DNA of 33,231 nucleotides from Natronospirillum sp. (GCF_022565775.1 NZ_JAIUMC010000029.1:1-33231), one strand, 5' to 3'; positions 15,959-25,290 are shown, counted from the first letter of the stretch. The notes: a model not told the origin generated them from the sequence alone. Numbers and translations are program-made.

Positions 15959-16483
15959 CTACTGTGCCAGCCCGATCAGAATGAACACGACCGCCAGTGA
16001 AAAAACCGCGGACAGGGTGGCGGGCATGACCCAGCGTGGAGGGGGTTCGGCGCGCACCCGCACCTGCTCGGGCGGGGGTAGAGGCTCAGTCAGTGCATTG
16101 ACATCGATGGCAGCCGGATTCTGCGGCGGACTGGCGTGCTTTTCCCAGTCGAACCTGGGGTGGTCACTCGGCAGCACGCGAATCGGGTCACTGTAGAAGT
16201 GTGCGATATAGATTTCACGCGCATTGTTGAACAGCCTGCCCAGGGTTTCGCCAAATGCTCCTGACTGACCCGACCTGAAGCACAGTGCCAAGCAGGCATC
16301 ATGCAAATTGACCAGATAGGCGTCCGGACAGTCGGCCTGGGTTTGCACCACCAGATCGGCAAAGGTGTGGCAGGCCTCCGTAGCGGCGGGGACCTCCCGT
16401 TCACCATAGTAATCAAGCCACTGCAGCTTCTGATACACCATACGGTGCAGCAGCACCTGATAGGTTGTGAGTTTCTCGGTCAT
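15959..16483 (-). CDS. unknown protein with C-terminal membrane anchor
   Basis: 174-aa protein that I do not recognise. Most of the chain is soluble and helical, with His, Cys and Tyr scattered through it (MVYQKLQWLDYYGERE, CHTFADLVV, CLALCFRSG). A Pro-rich linker follows (about 118-150), then a single hydrophobic segment at the very C-terminus (about 150-173, PATLSAVFSLAVVFILIGLAQ). That layout suggests a tail-anchored inner-membrane protein facing the cytoplasm. The ATG at 16483 is chosen from a longer open frame because the earlier part overlaps the divergent SDR gene. A TTGACA lies about 60 bp upstream (16544-16549), but I see no matching -10. Confidence 0.6.
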   Translation of the reverse strand: MTEKLTTYQVLLHRMVYQKLQWLDYYGEREVPAATEACHTFADLVVQTQADCPDAYLVNLHDACLALCFRSGQSGAFGETLGRLFNNAREIYIAHFYSDPIRVLPSDHPRFDWEKHASPPQNPAAIDVNALTEPLPPPEQVRVRAEPPPRWVMPATLSAVFSLAVVFILIGLAQ

Positions 16484-16704
16484 GACCCTGTGCGTCCGAT
16501 TTCTTATTATTGTCTGACTGCCGTCGCAGGCGCCACATCTCTCTGTCAATAAGTTGATGATAGCAAATTCATTTGAGATCTGCTGACATGCAAGGCGATT
16601 TGTTGCGCGACGCCGCAATGTCATCGGCAATGCGCTGATGATCTGGCGCCGTGTGCCCAGGGTTGCTAAAGTCGGACTTTGGTCCTTGAACAGTATTGTG
16701 ATCC

Positions 16705-17565
16705 ATGAACCTGCAGATAACACCACCGCAGCGCCGGGCTGATGGCCGGCTGGTACTGATTACCGGTGCCACCAGTGGCATTGGTGCTGCCTATGCCCGG
16801 GTACTTGCCGCCCGGGGCCACGACCTCTGGCTGACCGGGCGCCGCATGTCGGTGCTGGAGCCGCAGGCTGACGAAATGCGCGAACGCCACGGCATCCATG
16901 TCACCACCCAGGCGGTCGAACTGGGAGATGAAGAGGAACTGGTGGCTCTGGAGGCGGCAGTGCGCGAGGTGCCCGATCTGTATGGCCTGATCAACAATGC
17001 GGGCTATTCAGATGATGGCATTTTCCACCTGATGACCCCGGCCCAGCATCGGCGCCTGATGCGGGTGCACATGGATGCCACTGTGCAGTTGGCGCATGCC
17101 GCGCTGCCGGCACTGGAGCAGCAGCGGGGGCTGCTGATCAACGTCGCCTCGCTGGCGTCCTGGATACCCACTGCGGGCAGCCCGCTCTATGGGCCGACCA
17201 AAGGCTTTGTCCGCCTGTTCACGGAAACGCTCGCCATGGCTTACCACGATACGGAAATCCGCTTTCAGGTGCTGTGCCCCGGGTTTGTCGTGACGGACTT
17301 TCACAGCCGTATCGGGCTGGACCCCGAAACCTTCTACAAGAACCACGGGCTTACCCGGGCCTTTCCGGCTTCCTGGGTGGTCGAGCGCTCGCTGCGTGAT
17401 CTGGAGAAGGGGCGGATTGTCAGCTCGCCGGGGTGGCACTACAAACTGCTTGGTCTGTTGATCAGACACATGCCGCGACGGCTGCTCTACCGGGTGCTGC
17501 AACTGGGCATGAATCGTCGGTACAACATCAAGGGTCAGGTCGAGAAGCAGCAGGAGTCCCGCTGA
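16705..17565 (+). CDS. short-chain dehydrogenase/reductase
   Basis: 286-aa NAD(P)-dependent oxidoreductase of the classical SDR type. Cofactor motif TGATSGIG at residues 20-27, NNAG at 97-100, and catalytic S149, Y162 and K166 with the normal spacing (YxxxK) are all present. The basic residues after the second strand (TGRR, 45-48) suggest NADP(H). The C-terminal region (about 240-286) is basic and hydrophobic (LLGLLIRHMPRRLLYRVLQLG), which may bind membrane or a hydrophobic substrate, as in SDRs acting on acyl or steroid-like ketones. Substrate unknown. No good ribosome site is seen before the ATG, so the start is moderately sure. It converges on mnhG with only 3 bp between the stops. Confidence 0.85.
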   Translation: MNLQITPPQRRADGRLVLITGATSGIGAAYARVLAARGHDLWLTGRRMSVLEPQADEMRERHGIHVTTQAVELGDEEELVALEAAVREVPDLYGLINNAGYSDDGIFHLMTPAQHRRLMRVHMDATVQLAHAALPALEQQRGLLINVASLASWIPTAGSPLYGPTKGFVRLFTETLAMAYHDTEIRFQVLCPGFVVTDFHSRIGLDPETFYKNHGLTRAFPASWVVERSLRDLEKGRIVSSPGWHYKLLGLLIRHMPRRLLYRVLQLGMNRRYNIKGQVEKQQESR

Positions 17566-17576
17566 AAGTCAGCGGG
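17558..17576. terminator. perfect hairpin containing both convergent stop codons
   Basis: CCCGCTGA-AAG-TCAGCGGG: an 8-bp perfect stem with a 3-nt loop. The SDR stop TGA is 17563-17565 and the mnhG stop TGA is 17569-17571 on the minus strand, one in each arm. It is symmetric, so it forms equally in both transcripts. No U-tract on either side. Confidence 0.6.
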
Positions 17577-17985
17577 CCTGGTCCTCCGATTCATCCATGT
17601 CATCCGTTTCGCCATCGTCATCCATGCCTTCAAAGCCGCTGCGCAGATAATGCGACTCCGGATCATAGCTTTCCTTCAGCATGTCCTTAACCGTACCGTC
17701 CCACAGTGAGACGCCGACAAAGTAGCCGGCGCGTGCGATGACATGGGCGGCAACGGGTGAGGTGATCATGATGAACATGATGATCGCGAAGGCACGAAAG
17801 GTGACAACCGGTTCCATGAAGGCCAGCATGACGCCCACCATGATCATGGCGGTGCCCAGGGCGCCCGACTTGGTGGAGGCATGCATGCGCGTCAGCAGAT
17901 CCGGCAGACGAATGATGCCGATGGCGGCCAGCAAGCCCAATGAGGCACCACTGAGCAGAAAGATGGATACCAGTATCTCAATCAT
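17569..17985 (-). CDS. mnhG: Mrp Na+/H+ antiporter subunit G
   Basis: 138-aa MnhG/MrpG subunit of the multi-subunit Na+/H+ antiporter in the inner membrane. Three membrane segments in the first 90 residues include the family motif IIRLPDLLTRMHASTKSGALG (about 24-44). A hydrophilic tail follows that ends in a run of Asp, Glu and Met (DDDGETDDMDESEDQ), longer and more acidic than is usual for the family. The ATG at 17985 overlaps the mnhF stop by 8 bp and has GGAGGG in front. Last gene of the mnh operon. Confidence 0.92.
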   Translation of the reverse strand: MIEILVSIFLLSGASLGLLAAIGIIRLPDLLTRMHASTKSGALGTAMIMVGVMLAFMEPVVTFRAFAIIMFIMITSPVAAHVIARAGYFVGVSLWDGTVKDMLKESYDPESHYLRSGFEGMDDDGETDDMDESEDQAR

Positions 17986-18253
17986 CACGTGGCCCTCCGC
18001 GTTCCAGGAAGCGGGCAAACCCGATGGCCGCCAGGAAGGCCGTCAGTGCCAGCACGATGGCGATATCCAGAAAGCTGGCTACCCCGGTATCAATGGCATG
18101 TACGCCGATGATGGCCACCACCATGGTGGCGATCAGTTCCAGCGCCACAACCCTGTCGGGCAGGGACGGCCCCTTGGCCAGACGGATAAACGATAGAAGC
18201 ACCGACAGCGACAGCAGCAGATAGACCAGATTGATGACTAGTGGATTGATCAA
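17978..18253 (-). CDS. mnhF: Mrp Na+/H+ antiporter subunit F
   Basis: 91-aa MnhF/MrpF membrane subunit with three predicted helices and the family stretch IRLAKGPSLPDRVVALEL (about 23-40). It starts at a TTG (18251-18253) with GAGGAG just upstream, within the end of the 11-nt gap after mnhE and reaching into its 3' end. It overlaps mnhG by 8 bp. Length is normal for the family. Confidence 0.92.
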   Translation of the reverse strand: MINPLVINLVYLLLSLSVLLSFIRLAKGPSLPDRVVALELIATMVVAIIGVHAIDTGVASFLDIAIVLALTAFLAAIGFARFLERGGPRDD

Positions 18254-18264
18254 GGTCAGGCTCC

Positions 18265-18738
18265 TCAGCGCATGATCTGCAGAATGCGACGTTCAATTTC
18301 ATGCAGGTCATCACGCAGTGATTTCTCATCCTGCAAAAACATGGCGTGAATGAACAGCACCCGCCGGTCATTGGACACGTCCAGGCTGAGTGTACCGGGC
18401 GTCAGGGAGATCAAGTTGGCTACCATGGTAATCTCCAGGTCGGTTTTCGCTTTCAGCGGCATGGCAATAACACCTGGCTGCATATGCCAGGGCGGAGTCA
18501 GTACGTCGAACGCGACCTTGACGTTGGCCTTCACCAGCTCCCTGATGAAAAAGAGTATAAAGATCACAAAACGTGGCACACGCTGGGCGTAGCCGGCCAG
18601 TATGGGCGCGCCTGGCTGCAGTATGGCCAGTGCGCCATAGCCGAGCACAAAGCCGAAGATCATGTTGAGTACGGACAGATTGCCCGACAGCACAGTCCAG
18701 GCCAGAGCGAGCAGTACGTTGGCAAAAAAACCGATCAT
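18265..18738 (-). CDS. mnhE: Mrp Na+/H+ antiporter subunit E
   Basis: 157-aa MnhE/MrpE subunit. Two to three N-terminal membrane helices are followed by a cytoplasmic domain with the family motifs NLISLTPGTLSLDV and the LFIHAMFLQDE region (about 108-140). The start ATG overlaps the mnhD stop by 4 bp (ATGA). In Mrp complexes the subunit is needed for assembly and full activity. Confidence 0.92.
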   Translation of the reverse strand: MIGFFANVLLALAWTVLSGNLSVLNMIFGFVLGYGALAILQPGAPILAGYAQRVPRFVIFILFFIRELVKANVKVAFDVLTPPWHMQPGVIAMPLKAKTDLEITMVANLISLTPGTLSLDVSNDRRVLFIHAMFLQDEKSLRDDLHEIERRILQIMR

Positions 18739-20243
18739 GGTGTGACCCCCAGTACGGCTTCAATATAACCGGCCGGATTCAGCAGTTGTGCGGCGGCATC
18801 GCTGGATACCTGATACAGCGGCTCGGCCCAGACACCAAAGAGTACCACCAAGGCCGCGAGTCCGATAATGGGGGTCAGCAGCCAGACCATCCCCGGGTCC
18901 CGTTCCTTGCTGCGCAATCGCGTTGCGTCCACATCCTCGGGCACCGGCTTCCAGAAGACCTGAGCCCAGATCTTGATCATCGAGTAGAGCGTCATGAAAC
19001 TGACCGACAAGGCCACAACCACAGCAACCCAGGCCTCCACTTCGACAGCTGCCTTGATCACCAGGAACTTGGCAAAAAAACCGGACAACGGCGGAATGCC
19101 CGCCAGGCCAAGGGCCGAAACGAGAAACAGAATGGCAATACCCGGACGTTCCCGATACACCCCGCCAAGCTTCTTCAGATCATAGCTGCCGAGCAGGCGG
19201 TAGGTCAGGCCGCTGATCAGGAACAGGTTGGTCTTGGCAATGATGTTGTGCACCAGATAGAAGATGCCGCCCAGCAGGGCCAGCGGCGTATACAGAGCCA
19301 GGCCCAGCATGATGTAGCCAATCTGGCTGACAATGTGAAAGGACAGGATACGGCGGAATTCGAACTGGGCCGCCGCCCCAAGAACCCCGGTCAGCATGGT
19401 CAGGGCGGCACTCCAAAGCAGGATGGTGTGGGTGTAGCCGGTGTCACCGACAAACACCAGTGTGAAAAGACGATACAGGGCATAGACGCCCACCTTGGTC
19501 AGCAGGCCGGCAAACAGGGCAGACACGGCGACCTGTGGCGTGTGGTAGGACGCTGGCAGCCAGAAAAACAGTGGGAAGGCGGCTGCCTTGATGCCGAACG
19601 AGATCATGAACATCAACGCCACGACATTGACCATGCCGGTATGTTCGACCTGACTCAGCTTGTAGGCCAGGTCTGCCATGTTCAGGGTGCCGGTGAGGCC
19701 ATAGGTCAGGCCGATGGCCGACAGGAACAGCGCGGAGGAGAACAGGTTCAGCGTGACGTATTTGATGGCGCCTTCCATCTGCGCACGCTCGCCACCGAGT
19801 GTCAGCAGTGCGAAGGAGGCCAGCAGCATGACTTCGAACCAGACAAACAGGTTGAATATGTCTCCGGTCAGGAAAGAGCCGGCTACACCCGCCAGCAGCA
19901 GGTGCATCAGGGGGTAATAGCCGAACTTCTCGTGCCGGTCGGGAATGGTGCCCAGCGAGTAGAGCGCGATGGCGAAACCGATCAGGCCGGTAATAACCGC
20001 CATGACGGCGCTCAGCAGGTCGGCGACCAGCGTAATGCCGAACGGGGCGGCCCAGCCCCCCAACTGCAGGACGACAAAGCCCTGATCCAGCGTGCTGGAG
20101 AGCAGCCACAGGGTCGACGCCAGCAGCAGGCCGGTCCCCAGGATTGCCAGGCGCCGCTGCCATTTGCGGGAACGCCAGAGCATCAGTGACAGCACACCCG
20201 CCAGCAGCGGGATAAAGACGGGAAGGGCGACTTCGGTACTCAA
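18735..20243 (-). CDS. mnhD: Mrp Na+/H+ antiporter subunit D
   Basis: 502-aa antiporter-like subunit related to complex I NuoM/NuoN. Conserved ion-path residues are visible: E137 in FVWFEVML, K219 in [16 protein letters not shown] and K250 in [13 protein letters not shown]. About 14 membrane helices are expected. The start is a TTG forming a TTGA overlap with the mnhC stop, which gives coupled translation. Length is normal for MrpD. Confidence 0.94.
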   Translation of the reverse strand: MSTEVALPVFIPLLAGVLSLMLWRSRKWQRRLAILGTGLLLASTLWLLSSTLDQGFVVLQLGGWAAPFGITLVADLLSAVMAVITGLIGFAIALYSLGTIPDRHEKFGYYPLMHLLLAGVAGSFLTGDIFNLFVWFEVMLLASFALLTLGGERAQMEGAIKYVTLNLFSSALFLSAIGLTYGLTGTLNMADLAYKLSQVEHTGMVNVVALMFMISFGIKAAAFPLFFWLPASYHTPQVAVSALFAGLLTKVGVYALYRLFTLVFVGDTGYTHTILLWSAALTMLTGVLGAAAQFEFRRILSFHIVSQIGYIMLGLALYTPLALLGGIFYLVHNIIAKTNLFLISGLTYRLLGSYDLKKLGGVYRERPGIAILFLVSALGLAGIPPLSGFFAKFLVIKAAVEVEAWVAVVVALSVSFMTLYSMIKIWAQVFWKPVPEDVDATRLRSKERDPGMVWLLTPIIGLAALVVLFGVWAEPLYQVSSDAAAQLLNPAGYIEAVLGVTP

Positions 20244-20587
20244 GTGTCGGTATCCTTCATCTGATCCAGATCATCGGTTTCAACGACTTCAAACGCTCGG
20301 TGGATCAGCACAACGGAAAAGGCGAGCACGCCGAACGCAATGACGATCGCGGTCAACACCAGTGCCTGTGGCAGTGGGTCGGCAATGGCCCCTTCGGGCA
20401 GTTGCATGCCTTCCGGAATCAGCGGTGGGGCACCCCGCGTCATGCCGGACACGGCAAAGATCAGCAGGTTGGCCGCGTTGCTGAGGATGATCAGCCCGAT
20501 CACCAGTTTGACGATGGAGCGTCGCAGCATCATGTAGACTGCGCACCCGAACAGAACGCCTATGGCGTAAGCCATCAGGGTTTCCAT
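20240..20587 (-). CDS. mnhC: Mrp Na+/H+ antiporter subunit C
   Basis: 115-aa MnhC/MrpC subunit, homologous to complex I NuoK, with three membrane helices. The family motif [18 protein letters not shown] is at about residues 31-48, and [17 protein letters not shown] at about 72-88. GGGAGG lies close before the first ATG; a second in-frame ATG four codons on is less well placed. There is a 40-bp gap after mnhB and a 4-bp overlap with mnhD. Confidence 0.94.
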   Translation of the reverse strand: METLMAYAIGVLFGCAVYMMLRRSIVKLVIGLIILSNAANLLIFAVSGMTRGAPPLIPEGMQLPEGAIADPLPQALVLTAIVIAFGVLAFSVVLIHRAFEVVETDDLDQMKDTDT

Positions 20588-20627
20588 ATGTCCTCCCGTC
20601 GCTTGTAGTCAGGTTCGCCGGTACGTT

Positions 20628-21074
20628 TCATTCTTCGGCCTCGGTCAGTGAAACCACCACCGTCAGGATGGTGCCGACGACTGCGAAATAGACGCCAATA
20701 TCGAAGACCAGCACGGTCGACAGCTTGATTTCTGTGCCGGCCAGATCGAAGATCCACCACTGTGCGGTGAGAAACGGTTCGCCACGCAGCAATGCAGGAA
20801 AGGCCGATACCGTACCCAGCAGCAGGCCGATACCCAGCAGGTCGCGCGGGTCAAAACGAATGATGCGCCGTGTGGCGTCCACGCCATGGGCGAACAAATA
20901 GAGCACGACAGCCCCGGCGCCGACCAGCCCGGCGATAAAACCGCCACCCGGTTCATCATGGCCGCGCAGCAACAGGAACACCGAAAACAACAGTTGCAGC
21001 GGCAGCAGCGCCAACGCTGCCGTATGCAGGATGACGGTGTTGTCCTTCATGATCTTCTTGTCAGGTTCAGTCAT
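20628..21074 (-). CDS. mnhB: Mrp Na+/H+ antiporter subunit B
   Basis: 148-aa MnhB/MrpB subunit with four predicted membrane helices and the family motifs LLRGHDEPGGGFIAGL (about 37-52) and the VFDIGVYFAVVGTIL stretch near the C-terminus. The start overlaps the mnhA stop by 8 bp. A separate B subunit beside A places the complex in the seven-subunit group 1, not the fused PhaAB type. Confidence 0.94.
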   Translation of the reverse strand: MTEPDKKIMKDNTVILHTAALALLPLQLLFSVFLLLRGHDEPGGGFIAGLVGAGAVVLYLFAHGVDATRRIIRFDPRDLLGIGLLLGTVSAFPALLRGEPFLTAQWWIFDLAGTEIKLSTVLVFDIGVYFAVVGTILTVVVSLTEAEE

Positions 21075-23370
21075 TCAGCTTCTCCGCCCGCAATTTCAGC
21101 ATGGAGTAGACCCCCAGCGCCGCAATGCCCAGCACGAACAGTTCGCCCAATGTGTCGAGAGACCGGAAGTCGACCAGAATCACATTGACGATATTGCGTC
21201 CCAGCGCCTCCGGATAGGCGGCCTCGACGAAGTAGCTCGAAATCGGCTCGAACATCCGGGCGTCGAGGGTGGCCAGAATCAGCACGGTCATCAGGGCGCC
21301 GAATGAAACGGCGACAAAGCCGTCACGCAGAATCTCGAACAGCGTCGAGTAGCGCGCGAATCCGGGCAGTCGGAACAGCACCAGCACCAGCAGAATGACG
21401 GTCAGCGTCTCGACCAGAACCTGGGTGATACCCAGGTCCGGGGCGCTGAACAGGATGAAGATCAGTGCCACCATGAAGCCGAGTACCCCCATGGTGGCGA
21501 CCGCCCCCAGGCGGGAGCGGGTGGTGGTGGCATAGACGGCCGTCACCATCAGCAAGGCCACAATGGCCAGTTCGTAGAAATTGATGTCCTGCCAGTCCAG
21601 AGTGAACTGAATGCCATGCTGGGCGGCCAGGGTGTAACCCACGATGACCACGGTGGTCATCACCAGCACAATCATGTAGTTGCCCATCTTGCCGTTCTGC
21701 AGGATGCGCGTCTGCCAGTCACACAGCCAGATGATGCCATCCAGGGCCCTGAAATAGCCTGTTTCCGGGGCGAACCGATCCAGGCGTGTCATCAGTCGCT
21801 CGAGGGGCTCGCGGGTTCTATCCCAGTAGCGGTACAAGATGGCACCACCGGTCAGCCCGACCACCGACAGCAGCAGTGGCAGGTTGAAACCGTGCCAGAG
21901 CGACAAATAGAAATCGAGCGGCATGCCGGCCACCGCCGTGACCGCCGCGGTCACCAGCAGGGTCTCCGGGACACCGGGCAGCAGGCCGAACAGAAGCGAT
22001 ACAGCAGCCAGGACGACAGGCCCGGCGAGCATGGCCAGGGGCGCTTCGTGAGGTTGCTTGGGCGTCTCGACCCGAGGGCCATAGAAAGGCTTGAGCGCTA
22101 CCACGGCGGCTATGGCCGCAGTCATCATGGCGGAGACCACGGCCAGCGCGACGACAAGCCCCTGCAGAGGCCCGGCGGACAGCACGGCCTCGAGCATCAG
22201 CTCCTTGCCGATAAAGCCGAACAGCGGCGGCACACCGGCCAGTGACAGTGCGGCCAGCAGAGCGGCGCCTGCAGTCCAGGGCATCAGGCTGCGCATGCCG
22301 CCCAGTTTGGTGAGGTCCTTGGTGCCTGCTTCGTGGTCAATCGAACCGGCCACCATGAACAGCGCCCCCTTGTAAAGCGAATGCCCGAGCAGGAAGGCCG
22401 CGAAAGCGATCATGGCGTACTCGGTGCCAATGCCGATCAGCATGGTCAGGGTGCCGAGTGCCATCACGGTGGAGTAAGCCAGTACTTTCTTGGCATCCGT
22501 ATGCGTATAGGCCAGCCAGGCACCCACGAACATGGTTACCCCGCCGAACAGGGTGAGCATGACTGTCCAGAGCATTTCTTCCCCGAACATCGGATTCAGG
22601 CGCGCCATCAGATAGACACCGGCCTTCACCATGGTTGCCGAATGCAGGTAGGCCGATACCGGCGTAGGCGCGGCCATGGCATTGGGCAGCCAGAAATGGA
22701 ACGGAAACTGGGCAGACTTGGTGAAGGTGCCACCGAGAATGCAGAGAATCAGCAGGGTCAGAGGCGCGGCGCTGAACCAGTCTTCGCTGCTGTTGAGCAG
22801 TTCAACAATGCTGAAGCTGCCCCCATAGATGCCCAGCAGCATGATGCCTACCAGCAGGAAGAAGCCCCCGATCACACTGACAAACAGACCCTGCAATGCA
22901 CACTTGCGGGCCTTTTCGCTCTCATGATTGAAGCCGATCAGCAGGTAGGACGTGATGCTGGTCAGTTCCCAGAAGACAAACAGCGCGACCAGGTTGTCGG
23001 ACAGCACAAGCCCCAGCATGGAGGCCATGAACGACAGCATGACGATATAGAAGCGGCCCAGGTCGGGATGGCCCTTGAGGTAGCCACCGGCGTAGATCAG
23101 CACGAAGGTGCCGATAAAGCTGATCAGCAGCGCAAACAGCAGCGACAGGCCATCCAGAGTGAACCCGAGATGGATGTCCATGCCGGGAAACCAGGTCCAT
23201 TGCTGACCCAGTACTTCGCCACCACTGATCAAGGGTACAAAGGATGCAAAATAGACGGTCAGCGCGGCTGGCAGCAGCGCCAGCAGCCAGCCTGTGAATT
23301 GGCCCGCCGATCGATGCACCAATGGAACCAGCGCAGCCAGCAGGAAACCGGAAAGCACGGCATATAGCAT
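21067..23370 (-). CDS. mnhA: Mrp Na+/H+ antiporter subunit A
   Basis: 767-aa large subunit related to complex I NuoL. The antiporter core holds E135 (FVFWELTSITSYLL), K218 (GTFTKSAQFPFHFWLP), H243 and K249 (YLHSATMVKAGVYL). The last 200 or so residues carry the MbhD-like (DUF4040; LFSAPDLGITQVLVETLTV) and MbhE-like domains normally fused in MrpA. It is the first gene of mnhABCDEFG, which exports Na+ in exchange for protons and supports growth at high salt or high pH. The ribosome site before the ATG is weak (CGGAGA at long spacing). Confidence 0.95.
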   Translation of the reverse strand: MLYAVLSGFLLAALVPLVHRSAGQFTGWLLALLPAALTVYFASFVPLISGGEVLGQQWTWFPGMDIHLGFTLDGLSLLFALLISFIGTFVLIYAGGYLKGHPDLGRFYIVMLSFMASMLGLVLSDNLVALFVFWELTSITSYLLIGFNHESEKARKCALQGLFVSVIGGFFLLVGIMLLGIYGGSFSIVELLNSSEDWFSAAPLTLLILCILGGTFTKSAQFPFHFWLPNAMAAPTPVSAYLHSATMVKAGVYLMARLNPMFGEEMLWTVMLTLFGGVTMFVGAWLAYTHTDAKKVLAYSTVMALGTLTMLIGIGTEYAMIAFAAFLLGHSLYKGALFMVAGSIDHEAGTKDLTKLGGMRSLMPWTAGAALLAALSLAGVPPLFGFIGKELMLEAVLSAGPLQGLVVALAVVSAMMTAAIAAVVALKPFYGPRVETPKQPHEAPLAMLAGPVVLAAVSLLFGLLPGVPETLLVTAAVTAVAGMPLDFYLSLWHGFNLPLLLSVVGLTGGAILYRYWDRTREPLERLMTRLDRFAPETGYFRALDGIIWLCDWQTRILQNGKMGNYMIVLVMTTVVIVGYTLAAQHGIQFTLDWQDINFYELAIVALLMVTAVYATTTRSRLGAVATMGVLGFMVALIFILFSAPDLGITQVLVETLTVILLVLVLFRLPGFARYSTLFEILRDGFVAVSFGALMTVLILATLDARMFEPISSYFVEAAYPEALGRNIVNVILVDFRSLDTLGELFVLGIAALGVYSMLKLRAEKLND

Positions 23371-23506
23371 TGTCCGGATCGTCTCCGTTCACCTGATTGT
23401 TTCCCTGAGCGGGCGGTTCGCCGAGTTCACGTGCGGCGAACGGCTCCAAATTTCAGGATGCCTTTTCCAGAAGCGCAGGATAGCGAAGCCCGGCACCCCG
23501 TGCAAG

Positions 23507-23557
23507 ATAACCCGGTCGGCAGCGGTGCTGGAGCGCCCGCTGCGCCGGCCGGGTTAT
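23507..23557 (-). terminator. long GC-rich hairpin downstream of cstA1
   Basis: ATAACCCGG at 23507-23515 pairs with CCGGGTTAT at 23549-23557, and the inner sequences (TCGGCAGCGG against CCCGCTGCGCCGG) extend the stem with a small bulge. It begins 4 nt past the cstA1 stop. No U-tract. It probably ends or protects the cstA1 transcript before the mnh operon, which starts shortly downstream. Confidence 0.65.
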
Positions 23558-23561
23558 GGGT

Positions 23562-25238
23562 TCAGCGCGATTGGCTGCGCATGGCCTGATAATGATGGCG
23601 CAGAGTGGAAGAGCACTCCAGAGCCACCAGAATGGCGGCGATCAGCACCAGTATGTCAACGAAGAACAGGAACCAGTCGCCCGCTTCGAAGAAGGTCCGT
23701 AACTGCACCAGCAGGGCAAAGATGGTCATCACTAGCAGAAATATCAGCGGCACGAGGGTATATACAATCGGGCGGCGCTTCTGAATCAGAATGACCGTGA
23801 TCACCAGCAGCGTCAGCCCTGCCAGCAACTGATTGGTGGTACCGAAGAGCGGCCAGATCAGCATGCCGCCGGCACCCTCGGCACCGCCAGCGCCAAACGC
23901 CAGCAGCAGACAGGCACCAACCGCCAGGCTGGTGGCCGGCAAGGAGCGCTTCATCCAAGCCTGGTTATAGATTTCGCCCCATTCCTGAAAGATGTACCGC
24001 TGCAGGCGAATGCCGGTATCCATGGTGGTGCCGGCGAACAGACAGGCCATGACGGCCAGCAGTGTTGCAGCGACCTCCTCGGACATGCCCCAGCCCTGGG
24101 AAATGATGCTGGCGCCGCCGGCCACGAAGGCCTCCACCCCGCCAGCTCCAAACGAGGCATAGACTGCTTCCCATTCACCCAGGGTGGCAAAGCCGGCTGT
24201 GGCAGCGATGATGGCCGCCAGCGCCAGTGTGCCTTCACCGACCGAGCCGAAATAGCCAACAAAGCGAGCGTCCGTTTCTCGATCCAGTTGCTTGGACGTG
24301 GTGCCGGAGGCCACCAGACCGTGGAAACCGGAAATGGCCCCGCACGCGATGGTGACGAATAACAGAGGAATAAGCGACGGGGTGCCGGACGGCACATCGG
24401 GATTGACCATGGGCGCGACAATGGTCGGGCTGGCAATCAGCACTGCGCTGTACATGACGCCCAGGCCGACGAACAACTGAATGCCGTTGATGTAGTCCCG
24501 TGGCTGCAGCAAAACCCAGACCGGCAGCATGGAGGCGATGAACGCATAGGCAAACAGAATCAGTATCCAGGTGGCCGAGTTGGACAGCGGGCCCACCATT
24601 TCAGGCAGCTCGATGGGTACCACCGGTCCCATGCCTACCATCAGATAGAGAGAAAGGACACCCACCACCGTGACCAGCGGCAGGCTCGTGTATTGCTGGT
24701 AGATGACCACCCCGATGATCGAGGCCACGACAATGGTGCCCCAGACCGCCAACACGGCACTGGGGTAGGCGATCAGCAAATTGGAGATCACCACGGCAAA
24801 TACGGCGTTGACCATCAGCAGCACCAGGAAAATGACGATCATGAATATGGACCTGGCTCTGGCGCTGACCACGTCGCCCGTCAGGGCGCCCATGGATTTG
24901 GCCTTGTTGCGGGTACTGGCCCAGATGGCGCCGAAATCGTGTACGCCGGCAAAGAAGATGGTACCGATAACAACCCAGAGGAAAGCCGGCCCCCAGCCCC
25001 AGATCACGGCAACAGCAGGCCCGACGATGGGCGCTGCACCGGCGACCGAGGTGAAATGATGGCCCCATAAAACCACCTTGTTGGTCGGCACATAGTCCAC
25101 GCCATCCTCGAACTCGTGTGCAGGCGTACGGAAGTCGGGGTCCAGTTGGTAGATTTTTTCGGCGATAAAACGAGAGTAGAAAACGAAACCGAGCGCAAGT
25201 CCGCCCAGCCCCAACAGCATCAGAATAATGGCGCTCAT
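23562..25238 (-). CDS. cstA: CstA-family transporter (copy 1)
   Basis: 558-aa inner-membrane transporter of the carbon starvation CstA family; the E. coli homologues CstA and BtsT take up peptides and pyruvate. Many hydrophobic helices are seen, with the family stretches GHHFTSVAGAAPIVGPA (about 59-75), FFAGVHDFGAIWAS, ISGFHGLVASGTTSKQL and LIWPLFGTTNQLLAGLTLL. At 558 aa it is of the shorter CstA type, as opposed to the roughly 700-aa E. coli proteins. GAGGAG precedes the ATG. It is a paralogue of the copy at 26677-28353, of identical length and very similar except in the middle. It follows arsA by 127 bp and may have its own promoter there. Confidence 0.92.
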   Translation of the reverse strand: MSAIILMLLGLGGLALGFVFYSRFIAEKIYQLDPDFRTPAHEFEDGVDYVPTNKVVLWGHHFTSVAGAAPIVGPAVAVIWGWGPAFLWVVIGTIFFAGVHDFGAIWASTRNKAKSMGALTGDVVSARARSIFMIVIFLVLLMVNAVFAVVISNLLIAYPSAVLAVWGTIVVASIIGVVIYQQYTSLPLVTVVGVLSLYLMVGMGPVVPIELPEMVGPLSNSATWILILFAYAFIASMLPVWVLLQPRDYINGIQLFVGLGVMYSAVLIASPTIVAPMVNPDVPSGTPSLIPLLFVTIACGAISGFHGLVASGTTSKQLDRETDARFVGYFGSVGEGTLALAAIIAATAGFATLGEWEAVYASFGAGGVEAFVAGGASIISQGWGMSEEVAATLLAVMACLFAGTTMDTGIRLQRYIFQEWGEIYNQAWMKRSLPATSLAVGACLLLAFGAGGAEGAGGMLIWPLFGTTNQLLAGLTLLVITVILIQKRRPIVYTLVPLIFLLVMTIFALLVQLRTFFEAGDWFLFFVDILVLIAAILVALECSSTLRHHYQAMRSQSR

Positions 25239-25275
25239 GAAGGGTTACTCCTCTTAACTCTGATCTTTTGTTATC

Positions 25276-25290
25276 GGGGCATTGTGCCCC
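25276..25290. promoter_or_regulatory. small hairpin in the arsA-cstA1 gap
   Basis: Perfect 6-bp stem with a 3-nt loop (GGGGCA-TTG-TGCCCC), about 40 nt upstream of the cstA1 start. It could be a weak arsA terminator or a leader structure of cstA1; no U-tract follows on the minus strand. A further 5-bp inverted repeat (CTGCA-N5-TGCAG) is at 25314-25328. Confidence 0.35.

Noticed and set aside
18786-20189. 467-aa open frame on the plus strand opposite mnhD
   Set aside because: Gln/Gly/His-rich translation typical of the complement of a membrane-protein gene; mnhD has all key residues and overlaps its operon neighbours correctly.
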